A DNA stretch of 64,000 bases from JAVBOW01 sp031550615 (GTDB taxonomy: Bacteria; Bacteroidota; Bacteroidia; Bacteroidales; Rikenellaceae): contig JAVBOL010000006.1 in NCBI GenBank assembly GCA_031550615.1, positions 1 through 64,000 of the forward strand, in the 5' to 3' direction. Each line of letters opens with the position of its first letter. Positions within the stretch are counted from its first letter, which is position 1. This document shows, in pieces, positions 35,246 through 44,014 of the stretch. Position numbers and translations under genes: made by a program. Under the pieces are notes generated by a model. It did no database searches. It had not been told where the DNA came from and saw only the letters and a program-made list of their open reading frames with translations.

Positions 35246-36378
35246 GAAAGCCCAACCTCTATTTCGACAACGCAAGCACCTCATTCCCCAAACCGGCGGG
35301 TGTGGCGCGCGCGGTGTCGCGCTATATAAATGATTGCGGCGGGGCTTACGGACGCGGTTTCTACCCCCGCTCCCGTGAGGCGACGGCGATGGTCGAGCGG
35401 TGCCGCGACAGGCTCGGGGAGGTGATGGGCGTCGACGGCGGCGGGATATTCTTCACCGCCAACGCCACCGCGGCGATCAACACTATATTATATGGTATGC
35501 CCCTGGCCGGACGCACGGTGTTGGTCAGCCCCATGGAGCATAACGCCGTGATGCGTCCGCTGAGCCACCTGGCTGCGACCCAAGGGGTGAATATAAGGGT
35601 TATGCCCTCGCATGCCGACGGTATGGTCGACCTGCTGCGCCTCGGCAGGGAGGAACTCGCAGGGGCGGCGCTGGTGGTCGTGAACCACCGCAGCAACCTG
35701 AACGGCGTGACGCAGCCCGTGCGCGAAATAATGGCGTTGGCTGGCGGCGTGCCTGTGATGCTCGACAGTTCGCAATCGCTCACCGCCGCCGGATTGCCGG
35801 GTTTCGCGCCGGATGACAGGCGTCCGGAATTTATAGTCTTTACCGGGCACAAGGGGCTTATGGGGCCCACGGGCACGGGCGGGGCATGGGTCGCCGACCC
35901 TTCGCGCCTTGAGCCGTTGCTGCGCGGTGGTACGGGCAGCAACTCGGACAGCTATGAAATGCCCCGGGCGATGCCCGACCGCTTCGAGGCCGGGACGCCC
36001 AACACCGCGGGGATCGCCGGACTGCTGGCGGCGTTGGAAGGGCCTGTCGCCCCGCGCCACACACAGGCCGACGTGTCGCTTTTCGCCGCGCGGTTGGCTG
36101 CGGTGGAAGGGTTGACGCTTTACTGCTCGCTACGTGGGGGCGAGGCTGCCGGAGTGATGTGTTTCACGCATGCGGCCCTGGACCCCTCGCAACTTGCCGA
36201 AAGGCTCGTTAACGGTTTCGGCTGCGAGGTGCGCCAGGGGTTGCATTGTTCGCCGCTGGCACACCGCACGTTGGGGACTTTCCCCACCGGCGCGGTGCGC
36301 ATTTCGCTCTCGCCTTTCCACTCGGCAGCTGACCTGGATGCCCTCGCCGGGGCGATAGAAAATATATGTGCGCGATGA
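35242..36378 (+). CDS. Cysteine desulfurase-like aminotransferase class V protein
   Basis: A 378-residue PLP enzyme. It begins with NLYFDNASTSFPKP, has the PLP-Lys region FTGHKGLMGPTGTGG, and ends with the motif GLHCSPLAHRTLGT, whose Cys is the likely persulfide or selenide acceptor. This matches the branch found beside selenium genes (TIGR01977 as I recall). It may release sulfur or selenium from cysteine or selenocysteine for SelD. The start is a GTG in a GTGA overlap with the yedF stop. Confidence 0.85.
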   Translation: MRKPNLYFDNASTSFPKPAGVARAVSRYINDCGGAYGRGFYPRSREATAMVERCRDRLGEVMGVDGGGIFFTANATAAINTILYGMPLAGRTVLVSPMEHNAVMRPLSHLAATQGVNIRVMPSHADGMVDLLRLGREELAGAALVVVNHRSNLNGVTQPVREIMALAGGVPVMLDSSQSLTAAGLPGFAPDDRRPEFIVFTGHKGLMGPTGTGGAWVADPSRLEPLLRGGTGSNSDSYEMPRAMPDRFEAGTPNTAGIAGLLAALEGPVAPRHTQADVSLFAARLAAVEGLTLYCSLRGGEAAGVMCFTHAALDPSQLAERLVNGFGCEVRQGLHCSPLAHRTLGTFPTGAVRISLSPFHSAADLDALAGAIENICAR

Positions 36379-36578
36379 TAACCGTCCTTTTGGATAACGC
36401 CCGCGCCGTGGTGCGCGCCGAAGCGCTCTGCGCGGCGGCGGGGATCGACGTGGCTGTGGTGCCCGCACCCAGCGAACACTCGCACGAGTGCGGAATGGCG
36501 CTGCGCATGCCCGCCGGGCAGCGTGCGGCCTTTGAACGGTTGATGAAAAACAATTCTATAAATGTCGTCATACTCTGA
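36375..36578 (+). CDS. DUF3343 small protein, putative Se/S carrier
   Basis: A 67-residue protein beginning MITVLLDNARAVV. The conserved Cys in HECGMALRMP is in the place where DUF3343 proteins keep a Cys or CG. Members occur beside cysteine desulfurase-like and selenium genes and are annotated as possible Se/S carriers. I chose the ATG at 36375 (ATGA overlap with the previous stop); another ATG at 36366 would add three residues. It overlaps selD by 17 bases. Confidence 0.75.
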   Translation: MITVLLDNARAVVRAEALCAAAGIDVAVVPAPSEHSHECGMALRMPAGQRAAFERLMKNNSINVVIL

Positions 36579-37617
36579 TACGGATTTCGACCTGCTGACC
36601 ACCGTCGCGCAGGGAGGTTGCTCGGCCAAGATCCCGGCTGGCGAACTCGCACGCCTGTTGGCGGATATACACCTGCCCATAGATAAGAACGTGCTGGTCG
36701 ACGTGGCCACGCACGACGACGCGGGGGTTTATAAGATCTCGGATGAGATGGCGCTGATCGTCACCACCGATTTTTTCCCGCCGGTGTGCTCCTCTCCCCG
36801 CGATTTCGGGCGCATCGCCGCGAGCAATTCGCTTTCGGACGTATATGCTATGGGGGGCAAGCCGCTGCTCGTGCTCAACCTGACGATGTTCCCCTCGCAA
36901 CAGATACCGATGGGCGTGCTGCGCGAGATAATGCTCGGCGGACAGGAGAAGATCGACGAATCGGGGGCGCTCACCATGGGCGGCCACACCATCGAGGACT
37001 ACCCGCCCAAATATGGGCTTGCGGTGGTGGGCACGGTACACCCCGACCGCGTAATTTCCAACGCCGCCGCCCGTGAGGGCGACGTGCTGGTGCTGACCAA
37101 GCCGGTAGGTACCGGGGTGATGGTCGCCGCCCATCGCCTGGGGATGGACAGCCCCGAGGGCTACGCAGCAGCCGTCGAAGGGATGCAGCTTTTGAACGAC
37201 CTGGGGGCGGAGGTAATGCAGCGCCACGGGGTGCGCGCCGCCACCGACGTGACCGGTTTCGGGCTTGCCGGGCACCTGCTCTCCATGGCGTGCGCCAGCG
37301 GCGTGACGGCCATCATAGACGCCCGCGCCGTGCCTTTGCTGCCCGGTGTGGAGGCGCTTATAGATGAGGGATGTGTGCCCGGGGGCGCTTTGCGCAACAA
37401 AGACCACGCGGTGGGCCGCGGAGCTAAATTCGATCCGTCGCTGCCGCTGGCCTTGCAGTTGGCTGTGTGCGATCCCCAAACTTCGGGAGGGCTGCTGATG
37501 TGCCTTCGCCCGGAGAGGGTCGATGAGGCGTTGGCCGAATTAAGGGTGAAATATCCCCTCTCGGCCCTCGTAGGGCGCATTGTGGCCCAAGGCGAAAACC
37601 CCCTTATTGTAGAATAA
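36562..37617 (+). CDS. selD: Selenide, water dikinase (selenophosphate synthase)
   Basis: A 351-residue enzyme that makes selenophosphate from selenide and ATP. Catalytic Cys20 and Lys23 are in VAQGGCSAK. ATP and metal-binding parts include ATHDDAGVY, TTDFFPPV, NSLSDVYAMGGKP and TMGGHTIEDYPPKYG. It is a Cys form rather than a selenocysteine form. It is the last gene of selU-yedF-desulfurase-DUF3343-selD. The product can serve SelU without selA, selB or selC, none of which is in the window. Confidence 0.95.
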   Translation: MSSYSDTDFDLLTTVAQGGCSAKIPAGELARLLADIHLPIDKNVLVDVATHDDAGVYKISDEMALIVTTDFFPPVCSSPRDFGRIAASNSLSDVYAMGGKPLLVLNLTMFPSQQIPMGVLREIMLGGQEKIDESGALTMGGHTIEDYPPKYGLAVVGTVHPDRVISNAAAREGDVLVLTKPVGTGVMVAAHRLGMDSPEGYAAAVEGMQLLNDLGAEVMQRHGVRAATDVTGFGLAGHLLSMACASGVTAIIDARAVPLLPGVEALIDEGCVPGGALRNKDHAVGRGAKFDPSLPLALQLAVCDPQTSGGLLMCLRPERVDEALAELRVKYPLSALVGRIVAQGENPLIVE

Positions 37618-37659
37618 GCAAAAGATGGCGTGCAGCATACGCAGCCGGCCTGAGCGTTA
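37615..37659. repeat. Solo copy of an intergenic repeat
   Basis: This short segment after selD closely resembles each arm of the palindrome at 46613-46733. It shares ATAAGCAAAA, then ATGGCGTGCA (as in the reverse complement of the left arm), then GCAGCC. The repeat starts at the selD stop codon and fills the gap to rarA. Confidence 0.6.
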
Positions 37660-38931
37660 ATACTTGCCTTTCCAGAGCGCCGCGATGCGCTGGGCGATGG
37701 TCTGCTCCGGGGGATTATCCCCGGGATTGTAGAATCTTCTGCCCTCCAGCCCGGCTGGCAGGAACTCCTGCTCGGCGAAATTTCCCGCAAAGTCGTGCGA
37801 ATATTTATAATCCGCGCCGTAGCCGATGTTTTTCATCAGTTTGGTGGGGGCGTTGCGCAGGTGCAGGGGCACCGGGCGGTCGTTGCTTTCGCCCTCGACC
37901 TGGGAGAGCGCGCTGTTGATGGCCATGTACGCCGAGTTGCTTTTCGGGCTGGTGGCCAGGTAGATGGTAGCCTCGGCAAGCGGTATGCGCGCCTCGGGCA
38001 TGCCGATCTTGTGCACCGAGTCGAAACAGGCGTTGGCGATCAACAGGCAGTTGGGGTTGGCCAGCCCGACGTCCTCGGCGGCGAGGATCACCAGTCGCCG
38101 CGCGATGAATTTGGGGTCTTCGCCCCCCGCCAGCATGCGCGCCAGCCAGTAGACCGCCCCGTTGGGGTCGCTGCCGCGCACCGATTTGATGAAGGCCGAA
38201 ATTATGTCGTAGTGCTGCTCGCCGCCCTTGTCGTACAGGGCGATGTTCTGTTGCAGGCACTCGGTGACGATCTTATCGTTGATGACCAGTTTGCCCTCGC
38301 TTGCCCCGGCTATGATGTCGAGTATGTTGAGCAGTTTACGCGCGTCGCCGCCAGAGAAACGAAACAGCGCGTCGGTCTGCCCGACCTTGACCTTGCGTGC
38401 GGCCAAAGTCGCGTCCTTTTTCAGGGCGTTGTCCAGCAGCGTCTGAAGCTCTTTCTCGTCTAAAGGTTTCAATATATAGACCTGGCAGCGTGAGAGCAGG
38501 GGCGGGATCACCTCGAACGAGGGGTTTTCGGTCGTCGCGCCGATGAGCGTGAACACGCCCTGCTCGACCGCTCCCAGCAGGGAGTCCTGCTGCGATTTGT
38601 TGAAGCGGTGTATCTCGTCGATGAAAAGGAATGGCGGCGCGGCGTTGAAAAATCGCTGTTTCTTGGCGTGATCGATCACCTCGCGCACCTCTTTCACGCC
38701 CGAGTTGATCGCCGAGAGCACGTAGAATTGGCGGTCGAGTGCCGTTGCGACCAGTTTGGCGAGTGTGGTCTTACCCACGCCCGGAGGGCCCCAGAGGATG
38801 AACGAGGGTACATTTCCCGTTTCGAGGAAGCGACGGAACACGCCGCCTTCGCCCACAAGGTGGGTCTGGCCGATGTAATCGTCCAGGGATGCGGGTCGCA
38901 GCCGCTCGGCTAACGGGATGTGGTTTTGCAT
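37657..38931 (-). CDS. rarA: Replication-associated recombination protein A (AAA ATPase)
   Basis: A 424-residue AAA+ ATPase of the RarA/MgsA family, which acts at stalled replication forks. It has the family N-terminus PLAERLRPASLDDYIGQ, Walker A WGPPGVGKTT, Walker B FIDEIHRFNKSQQD, sensor 1 GATTENPSFEV and the C-terminal AEVGLANP-type segment (AAEDVGLANP). Length is normal. A minus-strand TACATTTG box lies only 4 bases upstream of the ATG. It converges with selD. Confidence 0.92.
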   Translation of the reverse strand: MQNHIPLAERLRPASLDDYIGQTHLVGEGGVFRRFLETGNVPSFILWGPPGVGKTTLAKLVATALDRQFYVLSAINSGVKEVREVIDHAKKQRFFNAAPPFLFIDEIHRFNKSQQDSLLGAVEQGVFTLIGATTENPSFEVIPPLLSRCQVYILKPLDEKELQTLLDNALKKDATLAARKVKVGQTDALFRFSGGDARKLLNILDIIAGASEGKLVINDKIVTECLQQNIALYDKGGEQHYDIISAFIKSVRGSDPNGAVYWLARMLAGGEDPKFIARRLVILAAEDVGLANPNCLLIANACFDSVHKIGMPEARIPLAEATIYLATSPKSNSAYMAINSALSQVEGESNDRPVPLHLRNAPTKLMKNIGYGADYKYSHDFAGNFAEQEFLPAGLEGRRFYNPGDNPPEQTIAQRIAALWKGKY

Positions 38932-38935
38932 TGTA

Positions 38936-38943
38936 CAAATGTA
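38936..38943 (-). promoter_or_regulatory. -7 box for rarA
   Basis: Reads TACATTTG on the minus strand, 4 bases upstream of the rarA ATG, so the transcript would be leaderless if this is the promoter. Confidence 0.45.
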
Positions 38944-38955
38944 TGAAATTTTCCC

Positions 38956-38963
38956 TATCTTCG
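38956..38963 (+). promoter_or_regulatory. -7 box for the phosphoesterase gene
   Basis: TATCTTCG, one base off TAnnTTTG, ending 6 bases before the ATG at 38970. Confidence 0.4.
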
Positions 38964-38969
38964 CTACCC

Positions 38970-39467
38970 ATGAAACGTATAGGCATAATATCGGACACGC
39001 ACGGTTTTTTCGACGACCGATTGAGGGAATTCCTCAACGAAGTCGACCATATCTGGCACGCGGGCGACTTTGGGGGAGTCGAGATTTCCGACCGCATAGC
39101 CGCCTTCCGGCCCCTGGTGGGCGTATACGGCAATATAGACGGTGGCGACGTGCGCCGGGTGTGGCCGCGCTGGAGCTCGTTTATGTGCGAGGACGTAAAA
39201 GTGCTGATGACCCATATTGGCGGATATCCGGGACACTATGCGGAAGGGGCGGTCGAGCAAATTTTGCAACATCGACCGCAAATATTAGTCACCGGGCATT
39301 CGCATATACTGAAGGTGGGCTACGATAAGAGATACGGGCTGTTGCATATCAATCCAGGGGCTGCCGGAATATCTGGTTTTCACCAAGTAAGGACAGCCGT
39401 ACGCCTGACCGTCGACGGCGCACAAATAAGCGATCTCGAAGTGGGTGAGTGGCCGCGCGTTAGGTGA
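38970..39467 (+). CDS. YfcE/MJ0936-type metallophosphoesterase
   Basis: A 165-residue two-metal phosphoesterase. Motifs are IGIISDTHG, WHAGDFGG, VYGNIDGG, LMTHIGG and VTGHSHI, all metal-binding parts of this family. Members hydrolyse model phosphodiesters; the physiological substrate is unknown. The frame extends upstream but I start at MKRIGIISDTHG, the conserved N-terminus. It diverges from rarA across 38 bases. Confidence 0.88.
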   Translation: MKRIGIISDTHGFFDDRLREFLNEVDHIWHAGDFGGVEISDRIAAFRPLVGVYGNIDGGDVRRVWPRWSSFMCEDVKVLMTHIGGYPGHYAEGAVEQILQHRPQILVTGHSHILKVGYDKRYGLLHINPGAAGISGFHQVRTAVRLTVDGAQISDLEVGEWPRVR

Positions 39468-39479
39468 CGCGGTGAAATA

Positions 39480-39522
39480 ATTTTGCTGTTGTAGCCGTTT
39501 GTGCTATATAATACAGCAAAAT
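39480..39522 (+). promoter_or_regulatory. Inverted repeat abutting the ClpC-like start codon
   Basis: ATTTTGCTGT (39480-39489) and ACAGCAAAAT (39513-39522) are perfect 10-bp arms separated by 23 bases. The right arm ends directly before the ATG at 39523. It could be a repressor site or an RNA hairpin that limits translation. It is not the CIRCE (HrcA) sequence. Confidence 0.55.
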
Positions 39523-41613
39523 ATGCCAATTGAAAAATCCCTGCATGACACCCGGGTTGGCTTAGCCTTGCCCCGGTGTGAAAATGAAAATGTGAACGGC
39601 GCGTCCGAGGATCGGGCGGCGGAACATGCCGCGGGACGCATCATACGTATAATACCCATCCAGGAAAAGCCCGCCCCGGCAAACGAAGGCTTCGGCGTTG
39701 ATATGACCCGCGAGGCCGCCGAGGGGCGCATAGACCCGGTCGTGGGGCGCGACGAGCAGATCGAGCGCATGGTCCAGGTGCTCTGCCGCCGCAAAAAGAA
39801 CAACCCCGTACTGATCGGGCACGCCGGGGTCGGCAAGACCGCCATCGTGGAGGGCCTCGCGCTGCGTATCGTGCGCGGTCAGGTGCCCCGTATGCTGCGC
39901 GGCAAGCAGCTCATCTCGCTCGACGTGGCCTCGATGGTCGCCGGCACGCTGCTGCGCGGCCATTTCGAGGAGCTCATCAAGGCGATAATCGACGGTGCCG
40001 CGCGCCAGGTCAACGTCATACTTTTTATAGATGAGCTGCACACCATTGTAGGCGCCGGGGCGACCCAGGGCGGACTCGATGTGGCCAATATCCTCAAACC
40101 GGCGCTGGCGCGCGGGGGGTTGCAGTGCATCGGCGCGACCACGCTCGACGAATACCGCGAGAGCGTCGAAAAGGACGCCGCGCTCGAACGCCGTTTCCAG
40201 AAGGTGATGGTCGAGCCGTCTACCCCCGCGCAGACGCTTGAGATACTGCGGCGCATCCGTCCGCACTACGAAAAGTACCATTGCGTGCGTTTCACCGACC
40301 AGGCGCTGGAGGCGTGTGTGGCGCTGACCGACCGCTATATCCCCTCGCGTTACCTGCCCGACAAGGCTATCGACGCGCTGGACGAGGCCGGGGCGCGCGC
40401 CAATAGCCTCGCCGAGCCGGAGCCGGAGGCCATGCTTGCCCTTGAGGCGGCGCTGATCGAGGTCGAGGACCAACGCCACGCCGCTGTGGCTGCGGGTGAC
40501 TACCAGGCTGCGGCCAACGCACGCATCCGCGAAGCAGCCCTGCAGGGCCGCCTCGACGAGCGCCGCAAGGCGTGGGACGAGCAGCGTGCGGCCAATCCGA
40601 AAGTGCTGACCGTAACCGTTATAGAACAGGTGGTCACGTCGATGACCGGCATTCCCGTCGAGCGCATCTCGCAGCAGGACAAACAGCGCCTGGGCGGATT
40701 GGCCGACTCGCTGAAGGCCCGCGTGATAGGGCAGGATGCGGCGGTCGAGAAGGTCGCGCGGTCGGTGGTGCGTTCGCGTGCCGGACTGAAAGACCCTGCG
40801 CGGCCTATCGGGGTGTTCATGTTCACGGGACCTACCGGGGTGGGCAAGACCCACCTGGCGCGCGAATTGGCCGGACTGATGTTCGACCGCCAGGACGCCG
40901 TGGTGCGTATCGACATGGGTGAGTACACCGAAAAACACAACGTCAGCCGTATGATAGGCTCACCGCCCGGATATGTGGGTTACGGCGAGGGCGGGCAGCT
41001 GACCGAGGCCGTGCGCCGCCAGCCATATTCGGTGGTGCTTTTCGATGAGATAGAGAAGGCGCATCCCGAAGTGCTGGGTGTGATGCTGCGCCTGTTTGAC
41101 GAGGGGTGGATCACGGACGGCTCGGGACGCAAGGTCGATTTTCGCAACACCATTATAATAATGACCTCGAACGTGGGCTCGCACCGTGTCGTGCAGCGTG
41201 GGCGCAGGGTGGGTTTTACCGTCGAGGACGGTGCCGGGGTGGCCGTGCCGGGTGATTACCGCGCCGCGCTCGAAGGCGCTTTCGCGCCCGAATTCCTGAA
41301 CCGCATCGACGATATTGTGGCGTTCGAAACGCTTTCGCAGGGCGATATTTGCCGCATCGTGGACCTTGAGCTGGAGAGCGTGAAACGGCGTGCTGCCGCG
41401 CTCGGGTTTAAGTTGCGTGTGGGACGCGCCGCGCTGCGCCGGCTGGCCGAGCTGGGTTACGACGCGCGTTACGGGGTGCGTTCGCTCAGGCGGACTATAC
41501 TGGAGCAGGTCGAGGAGCCCCTTGCGCACCTAATTGTCACCCATGGCGATATGGCCGGAAAGACCGTCGCGGTGGGTTGTGCGCACGGCGGGATAAGCCT
41601 GTCGGTTAAATAG
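39523..41613 (+). CDS. ClpC-like AAA+ ATPase without the N domain
   Basis: A 696-residue Clp/Hsp100 unfoldase. Two ATPase domains are present: the first with GHAGVGKTA and FIDELHTIVGAG, the second with GPTGVGKTH and LFDEIEKAHPEV. The middle region (RHAAVAAGDYQAAANARIRE) resembles the UVR motif of ClpC. Near the second domain, RRVGFTVE could be the ClpP-binding loop. The usual N-terminal Clp_N domain is missing, replaced by about 60 unconserved residues. It probably feeds proteins to ClpP. The start is the ATG at 39523; an upstream TTG would extend it by 8 codons. Confidence 0.85.
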   Translation: MPIEKSLHDTRVGLALPRCENENVNGASEDRAAEHAAGRIIRIIPIQEKPAPANEGFGVDMTREAAEGRIDPVVGRDEQIERMVQVLCRRKKNNPVLIGHAGVGKTAIVEGLALRIVRGQVPRMLRGKQLISLDVASMVAGTLLRGHFEELIKAIIDGAARQVNVILFIDELHTIVGAGATQGGLDVANILKPALARGGLQCIGATTLDEYRESVEKDAALERRFQKVMVEPSTPAQTLEILRRIRPHYEKYHCVRFTDQALEACVALTDRYIPSRYLPDKAIDALDEAGARANSLAEPEPEAMLALEAALIEVEDQRHAAVAAGDYQAAANARIREAALQGRLDERRKAWDEQRAANPKVLTVTVIEQVVTSMTGIPVERISQQDKQRLGGLADSLKARVIGQDAAVEKVARSVVRSRAGLKDPARPIGVFMFTGPTGVGKTHLARELAGLMFDRQDAVVRIDMGEYTEKHNVSRMIGSPPGYVGYGEGGQLTEAVRRQPYSVVLFDEIEKAHPEVLGVMLRLFDEGWITDGSGRKVDFRNTIIIMTSNVGSHRVVQRGRRVGFTVEDGAGVAVPGDYRAALEGAFAPEFLNRIDDIVAFETLSQGDICRIVDLELESVKRRAAALGFKLRVGRAALRRLAELGYDARYGVRSLRRTILEQVEEPLAHLIVTHGDMAGKTVAVGCAHGGISLSVK

Positions 41614-41640
41614 CGGCGAACAGGATCGAATTAATACCCG

Positions 41641-41678
41641 GGCCGGGCAGCTTTCCCAAGCTGTCCGGCCTGTTTTTT
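41641..41678 (+). terminator. Intrinsic terminator
   Basis: GGCCGGGCAGCTT (41641-41653) pairs with AAGCTGTCCGGCC (41658-41670) with one mismatch, then a T run. It ends the ClpC-like gene. Confidence 0.8.
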
Positions 41679-41715
41679 GCCAGAAATAGATTGATGCGGT
41701 GAAATTTCACTCCCG

Positions 41716-41749
41716 TTTGCGCATATTTTTAACAAATTGTTTATCTTTG
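41716..41749 (+). promoter_or_regulatory. Promoter for the acn-icd-gltA operon
   Basis: TTTG at 41716-41719 and TATCTTTG at 41742-41749 with a 22-base spacer; the second matches TAnnTTTG. The aconitase ATG is 22 bases downstream. Confidence 0.55.
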
Positions 41750-41770
41750 CACAGTGTAATATGGAATGGA

Positions 41771-44014
41771 ATGTTTGACGCAGAAATGATACGAAAGGTT
41801 TACGCCTCCTTCGCAAGGCGCGTAGACGCAGCTAAAGAGATGTCCGGCAGGTCTTTGACGCTTGCCGAAAAGATATTTTACGCCCACCTGCACCCCACGC
41901 AGGGGCTTGCCGCATTCCGCCGCGGCGAGGATTACGTCGATTTCGCTCCCGACCGCATAGCGCTCCAGGATGCCACCGCGCAGATGGCGATCCTGCAATT
42001 CATGAACGCGGGGCGCGACCGTACGGCTGTGCCGACCACCGTGCACTGCGACCACCTGATCATTGCCGAAAAAGGCGCGCGGGCCGACCTGGCGACCGCG
42101 GACAAAACCAACCGCGAGGTCTACGATTTTTTGCGCTCGGCGGCCAACCGTTACGGCATGGGCTTCTGGAAACCCGGCGCGGGCATCATACACCAGGTGG
42201 TGCTGGAGAACTACGCCTTCCCCGGCGGGATGATGATCGGCACCGACTCACACACCCCCAACGCCGGAGGGCTGGGCATGGTGGCCATCGGCGTGGGCGG
42301 CGCGGACGCCGTCGACGTGATGACCGATATGCCCTGGGAGCTGCGCATGCCGCGCATCATAGGCGTGCACCTGACCGGTAAACTCAGCGGTTGGGCAGCC
42401 CCGAAAGACGTGATACTGCACCTGGCGGGAATGCTGACCGTCAAGGGCGCGACGAACGCCGTCGTGGAGTATTTCGGCGAGGGCGCGGGGACGCTTTCGG
42501 CGACCGGCAAGGCCACGATATGCAATATGGGAGCCGAGATAGGCGCCACCTGCTCACTGTTCCCCTACGACGGGAAAATAGCTGAATACCTGCGCGCTAC
42601 GGGGCGTGGGGAGGTTGCCGCGGCAGCCGACGCAATGGCCGCGTACCTTGTCGCCGACCCCGAAACCGCCGCCGCCCCCGAAAAATATTACGACCGCGTG
42701 ATCGGCATCGACCTCTCGCAGATCGAGCCCCACCTGAACGGCCCATTCACCCCCGACGCGGCGCACCCCGTGTCGCAGATGCGCGGCGAAATAGAGCGCA
42801 ACGGCTGGCCCGCCGCGATGGAGGTCGGGCTTGTGGGATCGTGCACCAACTCGTCGTACGAGGACCTTGCGAGGGCGGCGTCCATAGCCCGCCAGGCGAA
42901 GGCCAAAGGTCTGAAAGCCAAAGCGGCATATATAATAAACCCCGGATCGGAGCAGGTGCTTGCAACGGCCGCCCGCGATGGTGTAATAGCTGATCTTGAG
43001 GCTATAGGCGCCGTTGTCATGGCGAATGCGTGCGGTCCGTGTATCGGCCAATGGAACAGGGGATTGGAAGACAATACCCGCCCCAACTCGATAGTCACCT
43101 CGTTTAACCGCAACTTCGCCAAACGCGCTGACGGCAACCCCAACACCCACGCCTTTGTGGCCTCGCCCGAGATGGTGACCGCGCTGGCCATAGCGGGTGA
43201 TCTGGGTTTCAATCCGCTGACCGACACGCTGGTCAACGAAAAGGGCGAAAAAGTGATGCTCGACGTCCCCTCGGGCGACGCCCTGCCCCCGCGCGGAATG
43301 GCTGCGGTCGACGCGGGATACCTCGCACCGGTTGCGTCCGGCGCGCCCGACGTGGCCATCGACCCGGCCTCGGAGAGGCTGCAATTATTAAAGCCGTTTG
43401 CGGCGTGGGACGGTAGTGATTTCGCGGATATGTACCTTCTGATAAAGGCGCAGGGCAAGTGCACGACCGACCATATTTCGATGGCCGGCAAGTGGCTCAC
43501 CTACCGCGGACACCTGCAAAATATCTCCGAAAACCTGCTTATGGGCGCCGTCAACGCATTCAACGGCAAGACTGCCAGCGTGCTCGATCCCCTGGACGGA
43601 GAATATAAAGGCGTGGCCGACGCGGCGAAGGATTTCCAAAAGGCCGGCGCGGGCTCGATAGTGGTCGCCGAGGAGAACTACGGCGAGGGCTCCTCGCGCG
43701 AGCATGCCGCCCTCGAACCGCGCTACCTGGGCGTGAAGGCCGTTTTGGTGAAATCTTTCGCTCGCATACACGAAACCAACCTCAAGAAGCAGGGCTTGCT
43801 GGCGCTCACATTCGCCGACAAGGCCGATTACGACCGCATACGGGAGGACGACCGCATCTCGATCACGGGACTGAAGGATTTCGCGCCCGGCAGGAACCTG
43901 ACCGTGACCCTTACCCATAAGGACGGCACGAAAGAGAGTTTCGGGGCCGCGCACACATACAACACCCAGCAGATCGGTTGGTTCAGGGCCGGCGCTGCGC
44001 TTAACGCGAAATAA
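41771..44014 (+). CDS. acn: Aconitate hydratase
   Basis: A 747-residue iron-sulfur enzyme interconverting citrate and isocitrate. The [4Fe-4S] cysteines are in VGSCTNSSYEDLARAA and ANACGPCIGQW. Substrate-binding parts include TVHCDHLI, GTDSHTPNAGG and EENYGEGSSREHAALEPR near the C-terminus. It has the size and style of mitochondrial-type aconitase. I chose the ATG at 41771 (MFDAEMIRKV), as the frame upstream covers the promoter. It is the first of three citrate-branch genes; its stop overlaps the icd start by one base. Confidence 0.93.
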   Translation: MFDAEMIRKVYASFARRVDAAKEMSGRSLTLAEKIFYAHLHPTQGLAAFRRGEDYVDFAPDRIALQDATAQMAILQFMNAGRDRTAVPTTVHCDHLIIAEKGARADLATADKTNREVYDFLRSAANRYGMGFWKPGAGIIHQVVLENYAFPGGMMIGTDSHTPNAGGLGMVAIGVGGADAVDVMTDMPWELRMPRIIGVHLTGKLSGWAAPKDVILHLAGMLTVKGATNAVVEYFGEGAGTLSATGKATICNMGAEIGATCSLFPYDGKIAEYLRATGRGEVAAAADAMAAYLVADPETAAAPEKYYDRVIGIDLSQIEPHLNGPFTPDAAHPVSQMRGEIERNGWPAAMEVGLVGSCTNSSYEDLARAASIARQAKAKGLKAKAAYIINPGSEQVLATAARDGVIADLEAIGAVVMANACGPCIGQWNRGLEDNTRPNSIVTSFNRNFAKRADGNPNTHAFVASPEMVTALAIAGDLGFNPLTDTLVNEKGEKVMLDVPSGDALPPRGMAAVDAGYLAPVASGAPDVAIDPASERLQLLKPFAAWDGSDFADMYLLIKAQGKCTTDHISMAGKWLTYRGHLQNISENLLMGAVNAFNGKTASVLDPLDGEYKGVADAAKDFQKAGAGSIVVAEENYGEGSSREHAALEPRYLGVKAVLVKSFARIHETNLKKQGLLALTFADKADYDRIREDDRISITGLKDFAPGRNLTVTLTHKDGTKESFGAAHTYNTQQIGWFRAGAALNAK

